From assembly GCA_044442865.1 (NCBI GenBank), contig JBISJU010000001.1, positions 1 through 64,000 on the forward strand: 64,000 nucleotides of DNA, given 5' to 3'. A model generated the notes under the pieces. That model searched no databases and was not told the DNA's origin. It was given only the letters and a program-made list of their open reading frames with translations. The DNA is from Makana argininalis_C. Lineage in GTDB: Bacteria; Pseudomonadota; Gammaproteobacteria; Enterobacterales; Enterobacteriaceae. The stretch's first letter is position 1, and each line of letters opens with the position of its first letter. Below, in pieces: positions 17,359-26,443 of the stretch. The translations under genes and the position numbers were made by a program.

Positions 17359-17673
17359 ATGTCTTGTAAGATAATTAAAAATGATACAGTTATAGTAATA
17401 AATGGAAAAAATAAAGGTAAAATAGGTAAAGTTAAAAATTTTTATTCAAAAGAAAGAATTTTAGTTAAAGGTGTAAATTTAGTTACTAAACATAAAAAAC
17501 CTAGTAAATCAAATAATAATAAAGGTGAAATAATTAAAAAAGAATCCAGTATTCATATTTCAAATGTAGCAATATTTAATAAAAAATATAAAAAATCAGA
17601 TAAAATAAAATTTATTATAAAAAATAATAAAAAAATTAGAATTTTTAAGTCTAATAAAATTATTATTAAATAA
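17359..17673 (+). CDS. rplX: 50S ribosomal protein L24
   Basis: Assembly initiator protein with an N-terminal KOW motif. The 104 residues contain NDTVIVINGKNKGKIGKV near 8-25, VKGVNLVTKHKKP near 48-60, and ESSIHISNVAIFN. The C terminus is rich in lysine and isoleucine. Between rplN and rplE, as in the enterobacterial spc operon; AGAGG lies upstream. Confidence 0.96.
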   Translation: MSCKIIKNDTVIVINGKNKGKIGKVKNFYSKERILVKGVNLVTKHKKPSKSNNNKGEIIKKESSIHISNVAIFNKKYKKSDKIKFIIKNNKKIRIFKSNKIIIK

Positions 17674-17685
17674 TATGAGTTAATT

Positions 17686-18228
17686 ATGTTGAAAAAATTA
17701 AATTTTTATTATAAAAAAAAAATAGTTTATATATTAATTAAAAAATTTAAATATTCTTCAATAATGCAGGTTCCTAATATTAAAAAAATAACTATAAATA
17801 TGGGAATAGGGGCTGCTTATAATAATAAAAAACTTTTAAATAAATATATTAAAGATTTAACATTAATATCAGGTCAAAAACCTTTTATTACAAAAGCAAA
17901 CAAATCTATATCAAGTTTTAAAATACGTCAAGGTGATTCAATTGGATGCAAAGTTACTTTACGTCGTAAAAGAATGTGGGATTTTCTTGAAAGATTTATT
18001 AATATCGCTGTACCACGTATAAGAGATTTTAGAGGTTTTTCTGTAAAATCTTTTGATGGAAGAGGTAATTATAATATTGGATTATCAGAACAAATAATTT
18101 TTCCGGAAATTAAATACGATAAAATAAATAATGTAAGAGGATTAGATATTTCTATTACAACCAGTGCTTTATCAGATAAAGAAGGTTATGAATTACTATC
18201 TTGTTGTAAAATTCCATTTAATAAATAA
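17686..18228 (+). CDS. rplE: 50S ribosomal protein L5
   Basis: 5S rRNA-binding central protuberance protein. The 180 residues include SIMQVPNIKKITINMGIGAA near 24-43, GQKPFITKANKSISSFKIRQGD, and the signature RIRDFRGFSVKSFDGRGNYNIG. Normal length and position in the spc operon, 12 bases after rplX. Confidence 0.98.
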   Translation: MLKKLNFYYKKKIVYILIKKFKYSSIMQVPNIKKITINMGIGAAYNNKKLLNKYIKDLTLISGQKPFITKANKSISSFKIRQGDSIGCKVTLRRKRMWDFLERFINIAVPRIRDFRGFSVKSFDGRGNYNIGLSEQIIFPEIKYDKINNVRGLDISITTSALSDKEGYELLSCCKIPFNK

Positions 18229-18243
18229 ATTATTAGGAAAAAA

Positions 18244-18549
18244 ATGACTAAAAAATCTATACAAATAAGAGAAATCAAAAGAATAAAATTAGTTAATAAA
18301 TTTTTTAAAAAACGTTTAATACTTAAAAATATAATTTCAAATATCCAAATTAATAAAAACAAAAGATGGGAAGCAATGATAAAATTACAAAAATTACCAA
18401 GAGATTCAAGTCCATCAAGAAAACGTAATCGTTGTATGTTAACAGGACGTCCTAACGCTATTTTAAAAAAATTTGGTTTAAGTAGAATAAAACTTCGTGA
18501 ATGCGCTATGAAGGGTGAAATTCCTGGATTAAAAAAATCAAGTTGGTAA
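18244..18549 (+). CDS. rpsN: 30S ribosomal protein S14
   Basis: Small-subunit head protein of the zinc-free 101-residue type. The core SSPSRKRNRCMLTGRPNAILKKFGLSRIKLRE lies near 57-88 and the end reads GEIPGLKKSSW, as in E. coli. The first half is strongly diverged and lysine-rich. GGAAAAAA precedes the ATG. Confidence 0.97.
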   Translation: MTKKSIQIREIKRIKLVNKFFKKRLILKNIISNIQINKNKRWEAMIKLQKLPRDSSPSRKRNRCMLTGRPNAILKKFGLSRIKLRECAMKGEIPGLKKSSW

Positions 18550-18579
18550 AATATATTATTTAAATATGAGGTCACATTT

Positions 18580-18972
18580 ATGAGTATGAATGATCCCATT
18601 TCAGATATGTTAACTATAATAAGAAATGGACAAATTGCTAAAAAAAAAAAAGTTTATATTCCATATTCCGTATTTAAAAAAGAAATTATTAAAATTCTTT
18701 ATAAAGAAGGATTTATAAAAAAATACACAATAAAAAAAAATATAAAAACTTTTTTAAAAGTGAAATTAAAATATTTTAAAGGAAAATCAGTAATAGAAAA
18801 TATAAAACGTATAAGTAAACCAAGTTTGCGTGTATACAAAAAATATAAAAAACTACCTAAAGTTATTTATGGTATTGGTATTGCTATTCTTTCTACATCT
18901 AAAGGAATTATGTCTGATAAAACAGCACGTAAATTAATGATTGGTGGTGAAATTATATGTCATGTATCATGA
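18580..18972 (+). CDS. rpsH: 30S ribosomal protein S8
   Basis: 16S rRNA central-domain protein that represses the spc operon in E. coli. The 130 residues begin MSMNDPISDMLTIIRNGQ and end with LSTSKGIMSDKTARKLMIGGEI. The central part is lysine-rich. ATGAGGTCAC lies upstream as ribosome-binding site. Spc operon, between rpsN and rplF. Confidence 0.97.
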   Translation: MSMNDPISDMLTIIRNGQIAKKKKVYIPYSVFKKEIIKILYKEGFIKKYTIKKNIKTFLKVKLKYFKGKSVIENIKRISKPSLRVYKKYKKLPKVIYGIGIAILSTSKGIMSDKTARKLMIGGEIICHVS

Positions 18973-18984
18973 TAGGAGAATAAA

Positions 18985-19518
18985 ATGTCTCGTATTGCTA
19001 AAATACCTATTAATGTACCATCAGGAGTAGATATAATTTTAAATTATCAAGAAATTTTAATTAAATATTTAAATAATAAATTAATATTTAATTTAAATAA
19101 AAATATTAAAATTCAATATTTTAAAAATAAAATTAATGTTTATCCTAAAATAATAAACAAAAAAAATTGGTCTATTGCAGGAACAACAAGATCTATATTA
19201 AATAATATGATTATAGGTGTTATATCTGGTTTTACTAAAAAACTAAAATTAGTTGGAGTTGGTTATCGTGCTTTAATAAAAGAAAACATATTAATATTAT
19301 ATTTAGGTTTTTCTCATAATATAAAATATAAAATACCAGAAGATGTTATAATTAAATGTAATAATCAAAATGAAATTATTATACAAGGATGTAATAAACA
19401 AATAATAGGTCAAGTTGCTGCAAATATAAGGTCTTATAAAAAGATTGAACCATACAAAGGAAAAGGTATTAGATATAATAATGAAATTATAAATTTAAAA
19501 GATAAGAAAAAAAAATAA
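18985..19518 (+). CDS. rplF: 50S ribosomal protein L6
   Basis: Large-subunit protein beside the factor-binding site. The 177 residues have the two duplicated domains of the family: MSRIAKIPINVPSGVDI at the start, a repeat beginning near residue 85 (KKLKLVGVGYRALIKEN), and the C-terminal RSYKKIEPYKGKGIRY. GGAG is upstream. Confidence 0.97.
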   Translation: MSRIAKIPINVPSGVDIILNYQEILIKYLNNKLIFNLNKNIKIQYFKNKINVYPKIINKKNWSIAGTTRSILNNMIIGVISGFTKKLKLVGVGYRALIKENILILYLGFSHNIKYKIPEDVIIKCNNQNEIIIQGCNKQIIGQVAANIRSYKKIEPYKGKGIRYNNEIINLKDKKKK

Positions 19519-19524
19519 GGAAAC

Positions 19525-19878
19525 ATGAAAAAAAAAAAATTACGTTTAAAAAGATCAAAAAAAACTCGTTTTAAAATTAAATCATTAAATTCAATAAGAT
19601 TAACAATTCATAAAACATCTAAACACATATATGCACAAATTATTTCATCAAATAATTCTAAAGTCTTGGTATCAGCTTCCACTGTAGAAAAGAAAATAAA
19701 AAATAAAATAAAAATAACAGGAAATAAGAATGCTGCAATGAAAATCGGTGAAATAATTGCCAAAAGATCTATAAATAAAAATATTAAACAAATATCATTT
19801 GATAGATCTGGTTTTAAATATCATGGTAGAATAAAATTATTAGCAGATTATGCTCGTAAATATGGTCTTATTTTTTAA
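19525..19878 (+). CDS. rplR: 50S ribosomal protein L18
   Basis: 5S rRNA-binding protein. The 117 residues are the family length, with an unusually lysine-rich first 20. The core RLTIHKTSKHIYAQIIS lies near 25-41, and FDRSGFKYHGRIKLLADYARKYG lies at the C terminus. AAGGAAAC immediately precedes the ATG, six bases after the rplF stop. Confidence 0.97.
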   Translation: MKKKKLRLKRSKKTRFKIKSLNSIRLTIHKTSKHIYAQIISSNNSKVLVSASTVEKKIKNKIKITGNKNAAMKIGEIIAKRSINKNIKQISFDRSGFKYHGRIKLLADYARKYGLIF

Positions 19879-19893
19879 TATTTAGGTTATATT

Positions 19894-20397
19894 ATGATAT
19901 ATATAGAAAAAAATAAAAATAATATAAAAGAAAAGTTAATATCAATAAATAGAGTATCTAAAACAGTAAAAGGTGGTAGAATTTTTAGTTTCACAGCTCT
20001 TACTACCGTAGGTGATAGAAAAGGTAAAGTTGGTTTTGGGTATGGAAAAGCACGTGAAGTTCCATCAGCAATAAAAAAATCAATTGAAAAAGCAAAAAAA
20101 AATATGATAACTATATCAATCTATAAAAATACAATTCAATATCCAATTAAAGGTTTTTATACAAAATCTATAATTTTTATGAAACCAGCGGTTGAAGGAA
20201 CTGGAATAATAGCATGTAGTTCTATGAGATCCATTTTTTGTATGGCAGGAATTAGTAACATTATAGCAAAATCTTATGGATCCACCAATCCTATTAATGT
20301 AGTAAAAGCCACTATTAATACTTTAAAAAATATGTCATCAATTAAAGATATAGCCGCTAAACGCGGCAAAACAATTAGAGAAATTTTAGGAAATTAA
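19894..20397 (+). CDS. rpsE: 30S ribosomal protein S5
   Basis: Fidelity protein at the mRNA entry site. The 167 residues match the family. The RNA-binding motif VKGGRIFSFTALTTVGDRKGKVGFGYG lies near 25-51, with AREVPSAIKKSIEKAKKN after it and GSTNPINVVKATINTL near 130-145. TTAGG lies upstream. Spc operon. Confidence 0.98.
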   Translation: MIYIEKNKNNIKEKLISINRVSKTVKGGRIFSFTALTTVGDRKGKVGFGYGKAREVPSAIKKSIEKAKKNMITISIYKNTIQYPIKGFYTKSIIFMKPAVEGTGIIACSSMRSIFCMAGISNIIAKSYGSTNPINVVKATINTLKNMSSIKDIAAKRGKTIREILGN

Positions 20398-20403
20398 TTA
20401 ATT

Positions 20404-20586
20404 ATGTATAAAAAAAATATCAAAATAACTCAAATACGTAGTTCTATAGGAATAATACCCAAACATAAAGCAACTTTAAAAGGAATAGGTTTACGTTATA
20501 TTAGTCATACAGTAAAAAGAAAAAATGTTCCTGAAATAATAGGAATGATAAAATTAATTCATTATATGGTTAATGTAGAGAAATAA
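20404..20586 (+). CDS. rpmD: 50S ribosomal protein L30
   Basis: Small large-subunit protein. The 60 residues contain KITQIRSSIGIIPKHKATLKGIGLRYISHTV near 7-37, closely matching the E. coli pattern (S.IGR.PKHKATL.GLGLR.I.HTV), and end with MIKLIHYMVNV. It is flanked by rpsE and rplO with gaps of six and three bases. Confidence 0.97.
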   Translation: MYKKNIKITQIRSSIGIIPKHKATLKGIGLRYISHTVKRKNVPEIIGMIKLIHYMVNVEK

Positions 20587-20589
20587 TAT

Positions 20590-21024
20590 ATGAATTTAAA
20601 TAATTTATCTCCATCTAAAGAGTCAAAAAAAAAAAACAAAAGAATAGGAAGAGGAATAAGTTCTGGATTTGGTAAAACTTGTGGTAGAGGTCATAAAGGT
20701 CAAAAATCACGTTCTGGTAAGTATTTAAATAGATGTTTTGAAGGAGGTCAAACACCTTTACATCGTAGAATACCGAAATTTGGGTTTAAGTCTATAAAAT
20801 CTATTTATAATATTCAAATTAAATTATCTGATTTATTATATATTAATAATAATTTAATAAATATAAATGTTTTAAAAAATAAAAAAATTATAAAAAAAAA
20901 TATAAAATTTGTTAAAATTATAAATTCTGGAAAAATAAATAGACCTATTATTATTCATGGTATACGTGTAAGTAAAAATGCTAAAAAAGTAATAGAATTA
21001 CATGGTGGTAAAATTAAGGAATAA
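20590..21024 (+). CDS. rplO: 50S ribosomal protein L15
   Basis: Large-subunit assembly protein. The 144 residues include RIGRGISSGFGKTCGRGHKGQKSRSG near 18-43 and FEGGQTPLHRRIPKFGF near 50-66. The C-terminal half is diverged and lysine-rich but keeps VIELHGGKIKE. It lies eight bases before secY. Confidence 0.97.
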   Translation: MNLNNLSPSKESKKKNKRIGRGISSGFGKTCGRGHKGQKSRSGKYLNRCFEGGQTPLHRRIPKFGFKSIKSIYNIQIKLSDLLYINNNLININVLKNKKIIKKNIKFVKIINSGKINRPIIIHGIRVSKNAKKVIELHGGKIKE

Positions 21025-21032
21025 TTTAAAAT

Positions 21033-22364
21033 ATGTATAAAAAAATAAAATTAAATTTTATAAATTATAAAACAAGTATTAATGAATTAAAAAAAAGAAT
21101 TATTTTTGTTATTTTATCGATCTTTATTTTAAGAATAGGATCTTTCATTCCAATTCCTTTTATTAATATAAATATGTTTAAAAAATTAATAAATAATAAT
21201 AATAATTTAATCATTAATATGTTTAATATATTTTCAGGTGGATCTTTAAATCATGCTTCTATATTTTCTTTAGGTGTTATGCCATATATTTCATCTTCAA
21301 TGTTAATTCAATTATTTAAAAAAATTAATAAAAATTTCTTAAAAAATAATATAAATTATGAAAATAATAAAAATATAATAAATAAATATAAAATATACGG
21401 AACTTTTATTATATCTATATTTCAATCGTTAATAACAGTTATATTTTTAAATAATTTTTATAAAATAAATTATTATATAATAAATTCCATTTATTTAATA
21501 TTTTTAATTACAATAGTCTTAAATTTAACATTAGGAACTATGTTATTAATTTGGATTGGTAATAAAATCACTAATAAAGGAATAGGAAATGGAGTTTCAG
21601 TAATAATCTTTACAGGTATAATATCTGAATTTTATTCTTCTTGTATTAAAATAATAAATAAAATTTATAAAGGTTGTATTCAATATAAAATATTAATGTT
21701 AATTATATTTTTAATATTTTTTATTACTTTTTTAATAGTATTAATTGAAAGCAGTCAAAGACAAATATTAATTAATTATCCAAATCATCAAGGAAGAAAA
21801 ATATTTTCTTATAAAAGTACATATTTACCATTAAAAATAAATATGAATGGTGTATTTCCTGCTGTTTTTTCTTCTAATTTAATTACAATTATAATTACAA
21901 TAATAACATGGATTAAAAATAAATATAAATTAAACTTTATTAATTTAATATCATTTTATTTTAAACCTGGAAATATGATTTATACAATAATATATTCATA
22001 TATAACAATCTTTTTTTGTTTTTTTTATTCAAAATTTGTATTTGATATAAAAGAAATATCAAATAATCTTAAAAAATCAGGTGCTTTTATAAAAGGTATT
22101 AGACCAGGTAAAAATACAGAAAAATATATATATAAAATATATAATAGAATTACATTATTAGGATCAATTTATATAATTTTTATTTGTTTGTTTACAGAAA
22201 TTATAAGTAAAATAATTAATTTTAAGATTAATTTTAGCGGTACATCTTTATTAATTGTAATTATTGTTATAATAGATTTTATAAATCAAATAAATACGAT
22301 TATTATGTCGAGTAAATATAAAGAAATAATCAAAAAATTAAAACCTAAAAATAAAATTTTATAA
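21033..22364 (+). CDS. secY: Protein translocase subunit SecY
   Basis: Inner-membrane pore of the Sec translocon, partner of SecA. The 443 residues equal the E. coli length and contain about ten hydrophobic segments. Recognisable motifs are the plug/TM2 region FNIFSGGSLNHASIFSLGVMPYISSSM near 67-93, GIGNGVSVIIFTGI near 185-198, and the cytoplasmic loop GAFIKGIRPGKNTEKYI near 351-367, where SecA docks. It occupies its usual place between rplO and rpmJ. Confidence 0.97.
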   Translation: MYKKIKLNFINYKTSINELKKRIIFVILSIFILRIGSFIPIPFININMFKKLINNNNNLIINMFNIFSGGSLNHASIFSLGVMPYISSSMLIQLFKKINKNFLKNNINYENNKNIINKYKIYGTFIISIFQSLITVIFLNNFYKINYYIINSIYLIFLITIVLNLTLGTMLLIWIGNKITNKGIGNGVSVIIFTGIISEFYSSCIKIINKIYKGCIQYKILMLIIFLIFFITFLIVLIESSQRQILINYPNHQGRKIFSYKSTYLPLKINMNGVFPAVFSSNLITIIITIITWIKNKYKLNFINLISFYFKPGNMIYTIIYSYITIFFCFFYSKFVFDIKEISNNLKKSGAFIKGIRPGKNTEKYIYKIYNRITLLGSIYIIFICLFTEIISKIINFKINFSGTSLLIVIIVIIDFINQINTIIMSSKYKEIIKKLKPKNKIL

Positions 22365-22408
22365 TTAAAATTAATAATATATATATTAAAAAAAAAAAAG
22401 AGAATAAA

Positions 22409-22525
22409 ATGAAAGTTCGTACTTCAGTTAAAAAATTATGTAGATATTGTAAAGTTGTAAAAAGAAAAAAAATAATTAGAATAATATGTAATGTATACTC
22501 TAAACATAAACAACGTCAAGGTTAA
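22409..22525 (+). CDS. rpmJ: 50S ribosomal protein L36
   Basis: The smallest large-subunit protein: 38 codons from ATG 22409 to TAA 22523-22525. It reads MKVRTSVKKLCRYC at the start and KHKQRQG at the end. The zinc ligands of the C+ form are all present: Cys11, Cys14, Cys27 and His33. It lies 44 bases after secY and 78 before rpsM, its usual place. Easily missed because of its length. Confidence 0.96.
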   Translation: MKVRTSVKKLCRYCKVVKRKKIIRIICNVYSKHKQRQG

Positions 22526-22603
22526 ATATTTACTTTATTTATTTTTAATTAAAATAATAAATAATATATAAAATATTAATTTTAATAAATTTGAGGTAAT
22601 ATA

Positions 22604-22960
22604 TTGATACGTATAGCAGGTATAAATATACCTGATCATAAACATACTGTAATTGCATTAACATCAATTTATGGTATTGGAAAATCAAGATCTAAATATA
22701 TTTGTTTTATTTCTTCTGTTCCAGAAAATATTGATATATGTAAATTATCTAAAGAGAGTATAAAAAGATTACATAAAAATATATCTAAATTTATTATAGA
22801 AGGAGATCTTCGTCGTGAAATTAATATAAGTATCAAAAGATTAATAGACTTTTCAAGTTATAGAGGTTTAAGACATCGTAAAAAACTTCCAGTAAGAGGA
22901 CAAAGAACAAAAACAAATGCTAGAACATGTAAAGGTCCACGTAAATATATTAAAAAATAA
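22604..22960 (+). CDS. rpsM: 30S ribosomal protein S13 (TTG start)
   Basis: Small-subunit head protein contacting the P-site tRNA. The 118 residues align with E. coli from the first codon (M-I-RIAGINIPDHKH against M-A-RIAGINIPDHKH), which fixes the start at TTG 22604. GAGGT at 22593-22597 is correctly spaced for it. The signature SYRGLRHRKKLPVRGQRTKTNART lies near 85-108. It opens the alpha operon rpsM-rpsK-rpsD-rpoA-rplQ. Confidence 0.97.
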   Translation: MIRIAGINIPDHKHTVIALTSIYGIGKSRSKYICFISSVPENIDICKLSKESIKRLHKNISKFIIEGDLRREINISIKRLIDFSSYRGLRHRKKLPVRGQRTKTNARTCKGPRKYIKK

Positions 22961-22978
22961 TTTAGGAGTAAATTTAAA

Positions 22979-23368
22979 ATGGTTAAAAAAAAAAATAAAT
23001 TACGTAAAAAAAATAAAAAACAAATTTTAGATGGAATAGTTTATATTTATTCATCTTTTAATAATACTATAGTGACTATAACTGATGTTAATGGTAATTC
23101 TTTAGGTTGGTCCACTTCAGGATGTTGTGGTTTTCGTGGTTCCAAAAAATCCACTCCTTTTGCATCTCAAGTGGCAGCAGAAAAATGTTCTGAAAAGATT
23201 AAAGAATACGGAATAAAAAATATAAAAATAATGATAAATGGCCCTGGTCCTGGAAGAGAATCAAGTATAAGAGCTCTGCATAATGCAGGATTTAATATTA
23301 CTAACATTATTGATATAACACCAATACCACATAATGGATGTCGTCCATCTAAAAAAAGAAGAGTTTAA
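22979..23368 (+). CDS. rpsK: 30S ribosomal protein S11
   Basis: Platform protein of the small subunit. The 129 residues start with a lysine-rich tail, then DGIVYIYSSFNNTIVTITDVNGN near 18-40, GFRGSKKSTPFASQVAAE near 55-72, and the end TPIPHNGCRPSKKRRV. TAGGAG lies upstream. Alpha operon. Confidence 0.98.
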   Translation: MVKKKNKLRKKNKKQILDGIVYIYSSFNNTIVTITDVNGNSLGWSTSGCCGFRGSKKSTPFASQVAAEKCSEKIKEYGIKNIKIMINGPGPGRESSIRALHNAGFNITNIIDITPIPHNGCRPSKKRRV

Positions 23369-23395
23369 ATTTATTTAAAATAATAGGAAAATCAT

Positions 23396-24019
23396 ATGTC
23401 TAAATATATAGGTCCTAAGCTTAAATTAAGTCGTCGTGAAGGTACTGATTTATTTTTAAAATCCGGATGTCGTTCTGTAGAATCAAAATGTAAAATAGAA
23501 AAATTACCAGGTCATTTTGGAATAAAAAAAAATAGATTATCAGACTATGGAATTCAATTAAGGGAGAAACAAAAAGTAAAACGTTTATATGGAATTTTAG
23601 AACGTCAATTTCGTAATTATTATTACAAATCTATAAGATTAAAAGGTAATACAGGTGAAAATTTACTTAAATTATTAGAATCAAGATTAGATAATGTAGT
23701 TTACAGAATGGGTTTTGGATCAACAAGGTCAGAATCAAGACAATTAGTGAGTCATAAGTCAATTACAGTAAATAAAAATATTGTTAATATTGCATCATAT
23801 CAAGTAAAAATAAATGATGTTATAGGAGTAAAAAATAAATCTCAAAATCAATTACGTATAAAATCATCATTAGAATTATCTCAAAATAACAGAGAAAAAA
23901 TAAGTTGGATTGAAGTTAATATTAATAAAATGGAAGGTGTATTTAAATTTATACCAGAACGTAATCTGATATATAAAGATATTAATGAAAAATTAATAGT
24001 TGAATTATATTCAAAATAA
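23396..24019 (+). CDS. rpsD: 30S ribosomal protein S4
   Basis: Primary 16S rRNA-binding protein and, in E. coli, repressor of the alpha operon. The 207 residues include MSKYIGPKLKLSRREGTDLF, the NRLSDYGIQLREKQKVKRLYG region near 43-63, and an S4 RNA-binding domain with LESRLDNVVYRMGFGSTRSE near 98-117. No S4 pseudoknot could be recognised in the leader before rpsM. Confidence 0.98.
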   Translation: MSKYIGPKLKLSRREGTDLFLKSGCRSVESKCKIEKLPGHFGIKKNRLSDYGIQLREKQKVKRLYGILERQFRNYYYKSIRLKGNTGENLLKLLESRLDNVVYRMGFGSTRSESRQLVSHKSITVNKNIVNIASYQVKINDVIGVKNKSQNQLRIKSSLELSQNNREKISWIEVNINKMEGVFKFIPERNLIYKDINEKLIVELYSK

Positions 24020-24044
24020 ACTAATTATTAATAAGTGATAAATA

Positions 24045-25031
24045 ATGAATAGATATAATAAAACAATAATAAAACCACAGATAGTAGAAATAAAAAAATT
24101 TAGTAAAACACACTCAAAAATAATATTAGAACCATTTGAGCGTGGATTTGGACATACATTAGGTAATGCACTACGTAGAATTCTTCTATCATCAATACCA
24201 GGATGTGCTGTAACAGAAGTTGAAATTGATGGAGTACTACATGAATATAGTACTAAAAAAGGTATAAAAGAAGATATTTTAGAAATTATTTTAAATTTAA
24301 AAAAATTAGCAATAAAAATATATAATAAAAATAATGTTCATTTAACATTAAATAAACATGGAATTGTAAAAGTTATAGCTAATGATATTATTCATGATTC
24401 TAATGTTAAAATAATAAATTCTGATCATGTAATATGTAACATGACCAATAAAGATTCATGCATTAATATGAGAATTAAAGTTGAAAAAGGTATAGGATAT
24501 ATACCTGCTTATAGTAGAATAAATAAAAAAGAAAATAAACCTATAGGTAGAATTTTGATAGATGCATGTTATAATCCTATAGAACGTATATCATATAATG
24601 TAGAAAAAACACGTTTAGAAGGTATAAATGATTTAGATAAACTTATTATTGAAATAGAAACAAATGGTACAATTAAACCTGAAAAAGCTGTTAAAAAAGC
24701 AGCTACAATATTATATAATCAATTAAAATATTTTATAAATTTAAATGATATGAATAATAAAAAATTAAAAGAAAAAAAACCAAAATTTGATCCTATATTT
24801 CTTAAATTAGTTGATGATTTAGAACTTACAGTAAGATCTGCTAATTGTTTAAAAGCAGAATCTATTAGATATATAGGTGAATTGGTACAACGAACAGAAA
24901 TGGAATTATTAAAAACACCAAATTTAGGAAAAAAATCACTTACTGAAATTAAAAATGTTCTTTTATCCCGAGGTTTATCATTAGGAATGATTTTAGATAA
25001 TTGGTCCATTAATTTAATTAAAAAAAAATAA
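24045..25031 (+). CDS. rpoA: RNA polymerase alpha subunit
   Basis: Assembles RNA polymerase and contacts UP elements and activators. At 328 residues it matches the E. coli 329. The N-terminal dimerisation domain holds EPFERGFGHTLGNALRRILLSSIPG near 28-52. A lysine-rich linker follows. The C-terminal domain (from about 245) keeps VDDLELTVRSANCLKAE and LGKKSLTEIKNVLLSRGLSLGM. An intact CTD suggests that upstream-element contacts are still possible. Confidence 0.99.
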   Translation: MNRYNKTIIKPQIVEIKKFSKTHSKIILEPFERGFGHTLGNALRRILLSSIPGCAVTEVEIDGVLHEYSTKKGIKEDILEIILNLKKLAIKIYNKNNVHLTLNKHGIVKVIANDIIHDSNVKIINSDHVICNMTNKDSCINMRIKVEKGIGYIPAYSRINKKENKPIGRILIDACYNPIERISYNVEKTRLEGINDLDKLIIEIETNGTIKPEKAVKKAATILYNQLKYFINLNDMNNKKLKEKKPKFDPIFLKLVDDLELTVRSANCLKAESIRYIGELVQRTEMELLKTPNLGKKSLTEIKNVLLSRGLSLGMILDNWSINLIKKK

Positions 25032-25068
25032 TTATTTATTTAATTTTTTTAATCAAGGATAATATAAA

Positions 25069-25434
25069 ATGAGACATTTAAAAAAAGGAAGAAAATTAAA
25101 TAGAAAAGTTAGTCATAGAAATTCTATGTTTAAAAATATGTCTAATTCTTTAATAAAATATGAAATAATTAAAACAACTTTAAATAAAGCAAAAGAACTT
25201 AGAAGATTTATTGAACCAATAATTAATATTTCTAAAACAGATAATTTATCAAAAAGAAGACTTATATTTTCAAAATTAAGAAATAATGAAATAGTTGCTA
25301 AATTATTTAATGAAATAGGTCCACGTATTATAAATTATAAAGGAGGTTATACTAAAATTTATAAATGCGGATTTAGAAAAGGGGATAATTCACCGATGTC
25401 TTATATTGAAATTGTAAATCGTATTAATAAATAA
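25069..25434 (+). CDS. rplQ: 50S ribosomal protein L17
   Basis: Large-subunit protein near the tunnel exit. The 121 residues begin MRHLKKGRKLNRKVSHRNSMFKNM and contain KELRRFIEPIINISK and RIINYKGGYTKIYKCGFRKGDNSPM. It closes the alpha operon and the 18-kb ribosomal block. Only 26 bases separate it from the end of convergent rpoH. Confidence 0.98.
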   Translation: MRHLKKGRKLNRKVSHRNSMFKNMSNSLIKYEIIKTTLNKAKELRRFIEPIINISKTDNLSKRRLIFSKLRNNEIVAKLFNEIGPRIINYKGGYTKIYKCGFRKGDNSPMSYIEIVNRINK

Positions 25435-25460
25435 TTAATTTTTTTTAAAAATATATAAAT

Positions 25461-26327
25461 TTAATTATTTAGTATAGATTGTTTCATTTTATTCATTGCT
25501 ATTTTTTCTAATTGTCTAATTCTTTCGGCTGAAATTCCATATTTAGTTGCTAATTTTTTTAAAGTTGTTTTATTATCATTATTTAGCCATCTAGATTGTA
25601 TAATATCTTTACTTCTTTTATCTAAAATATTTAATGCAATATTCATTTTATTAAATACAATTTTAGAAGATTTATCTTGTATTAAATATTTTGCAAAATT
25701 AGATTTTTTATCATAGATATAAATAATAGGGTATAATGCATTTGTTTCTTTTTTATTATTTCTTACATTTATATAAATTGGATCAAATGTAATATCTTTT
25801 GCTGACATGCGTGATTCCATTTCAATTACATCTTTTATTTTAACATCTAATTTTTTTGATATTATTTTTATTTCATTTTTATTAAACCATTTTAAAGTTT
25901 TTTTATTTTTACGTAAATTAAAAAATAATTTTTTTTGTGATTTTGTAGTAGCTATTTTTACAATTCGCCAGTTACGAATTACATATTCATGAATTTCTGA
26001 TTTAATCCAATAAATTGCAAATGTAACTAAACGAACACCTATATTAGGATTAAATTTTTTTATTGCTTTCATAAGTCCTATATTTCCTTCTTGTATAAGA
26101 TCATACTGATTAATGCCGTATCCTAAGTAACTTCTAGCTATTTTAATAACAAATCTTATATTGGATAAAATTAAATTTTTAGCAGATTTTAAATCACCTG
26201 TGTAAAAAAATTTTTTTGTAAAATATTTTTCTTCTTTTTTTGTTAAAATAGGATAAGTTCTAGCTATTTTAAAATATGATTTTAAGTTTTTATTAAAATA
26301 ATTAAATGTTTTTATATTTTTTATCAT
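25461..26327 (-). CDS. rpoH: RNA polymerase sigma-32 (heat-shock sigma factor)
   Basis: Directs RNA polymerase to heat-shock promoters. The 288 residues follow the sigma-70 layout: region 2 with LIQEGNIGLMKAIKKFNP and the TFAIYWIKSEIHEYVIRNW -10 recognition helix, then the sigma-32-specific RpoH box (QKKLFFNLR near 130-140), and a region 4 helix-turn-helix ending SAERIRQLEKIAMNKMK. The RpoH box excludes RpoD. In E. coli rpoH follows ftsYEX; here it is divergent from rsmD with only 175 bases between them. Confidence 0.97.
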   Translation of the reverse strand: MIKNIKTFNYFNKNLKSYFKIARTYPILTKKEEKYFTKKFFYTGDLKSAKNLILSNIRFVIKIARSYLGYGINQYDLIQEGNIGLMKAIKKFNPNIGVRLVTFAIYWIKSEIHEYVIRNWRIVKIATTKSQKKLFFNLRKNKKTLKWFNKNEIKIISKKLDVKIKDVIEMESRMSAKDITFDPIYINVRNNKKETNALYPIIYIYDKKSNFAKYLIQDKSSKIVFNKMNIALNILDKRSKDIIQSRWLNNDNKTTLKKLATKYGISAERIRQLEKIAMNKMKQSILNN

Positions 26328-26443
26328 TTAGAACCTTTTTAAAATAAATAATATTTAATACTTTATTTTTTATTTAAATGTATGATATAAATCATAATAT
26401 ATTTTAAAAATAAAAAATATAAAATTATTAACAATATAATTTA

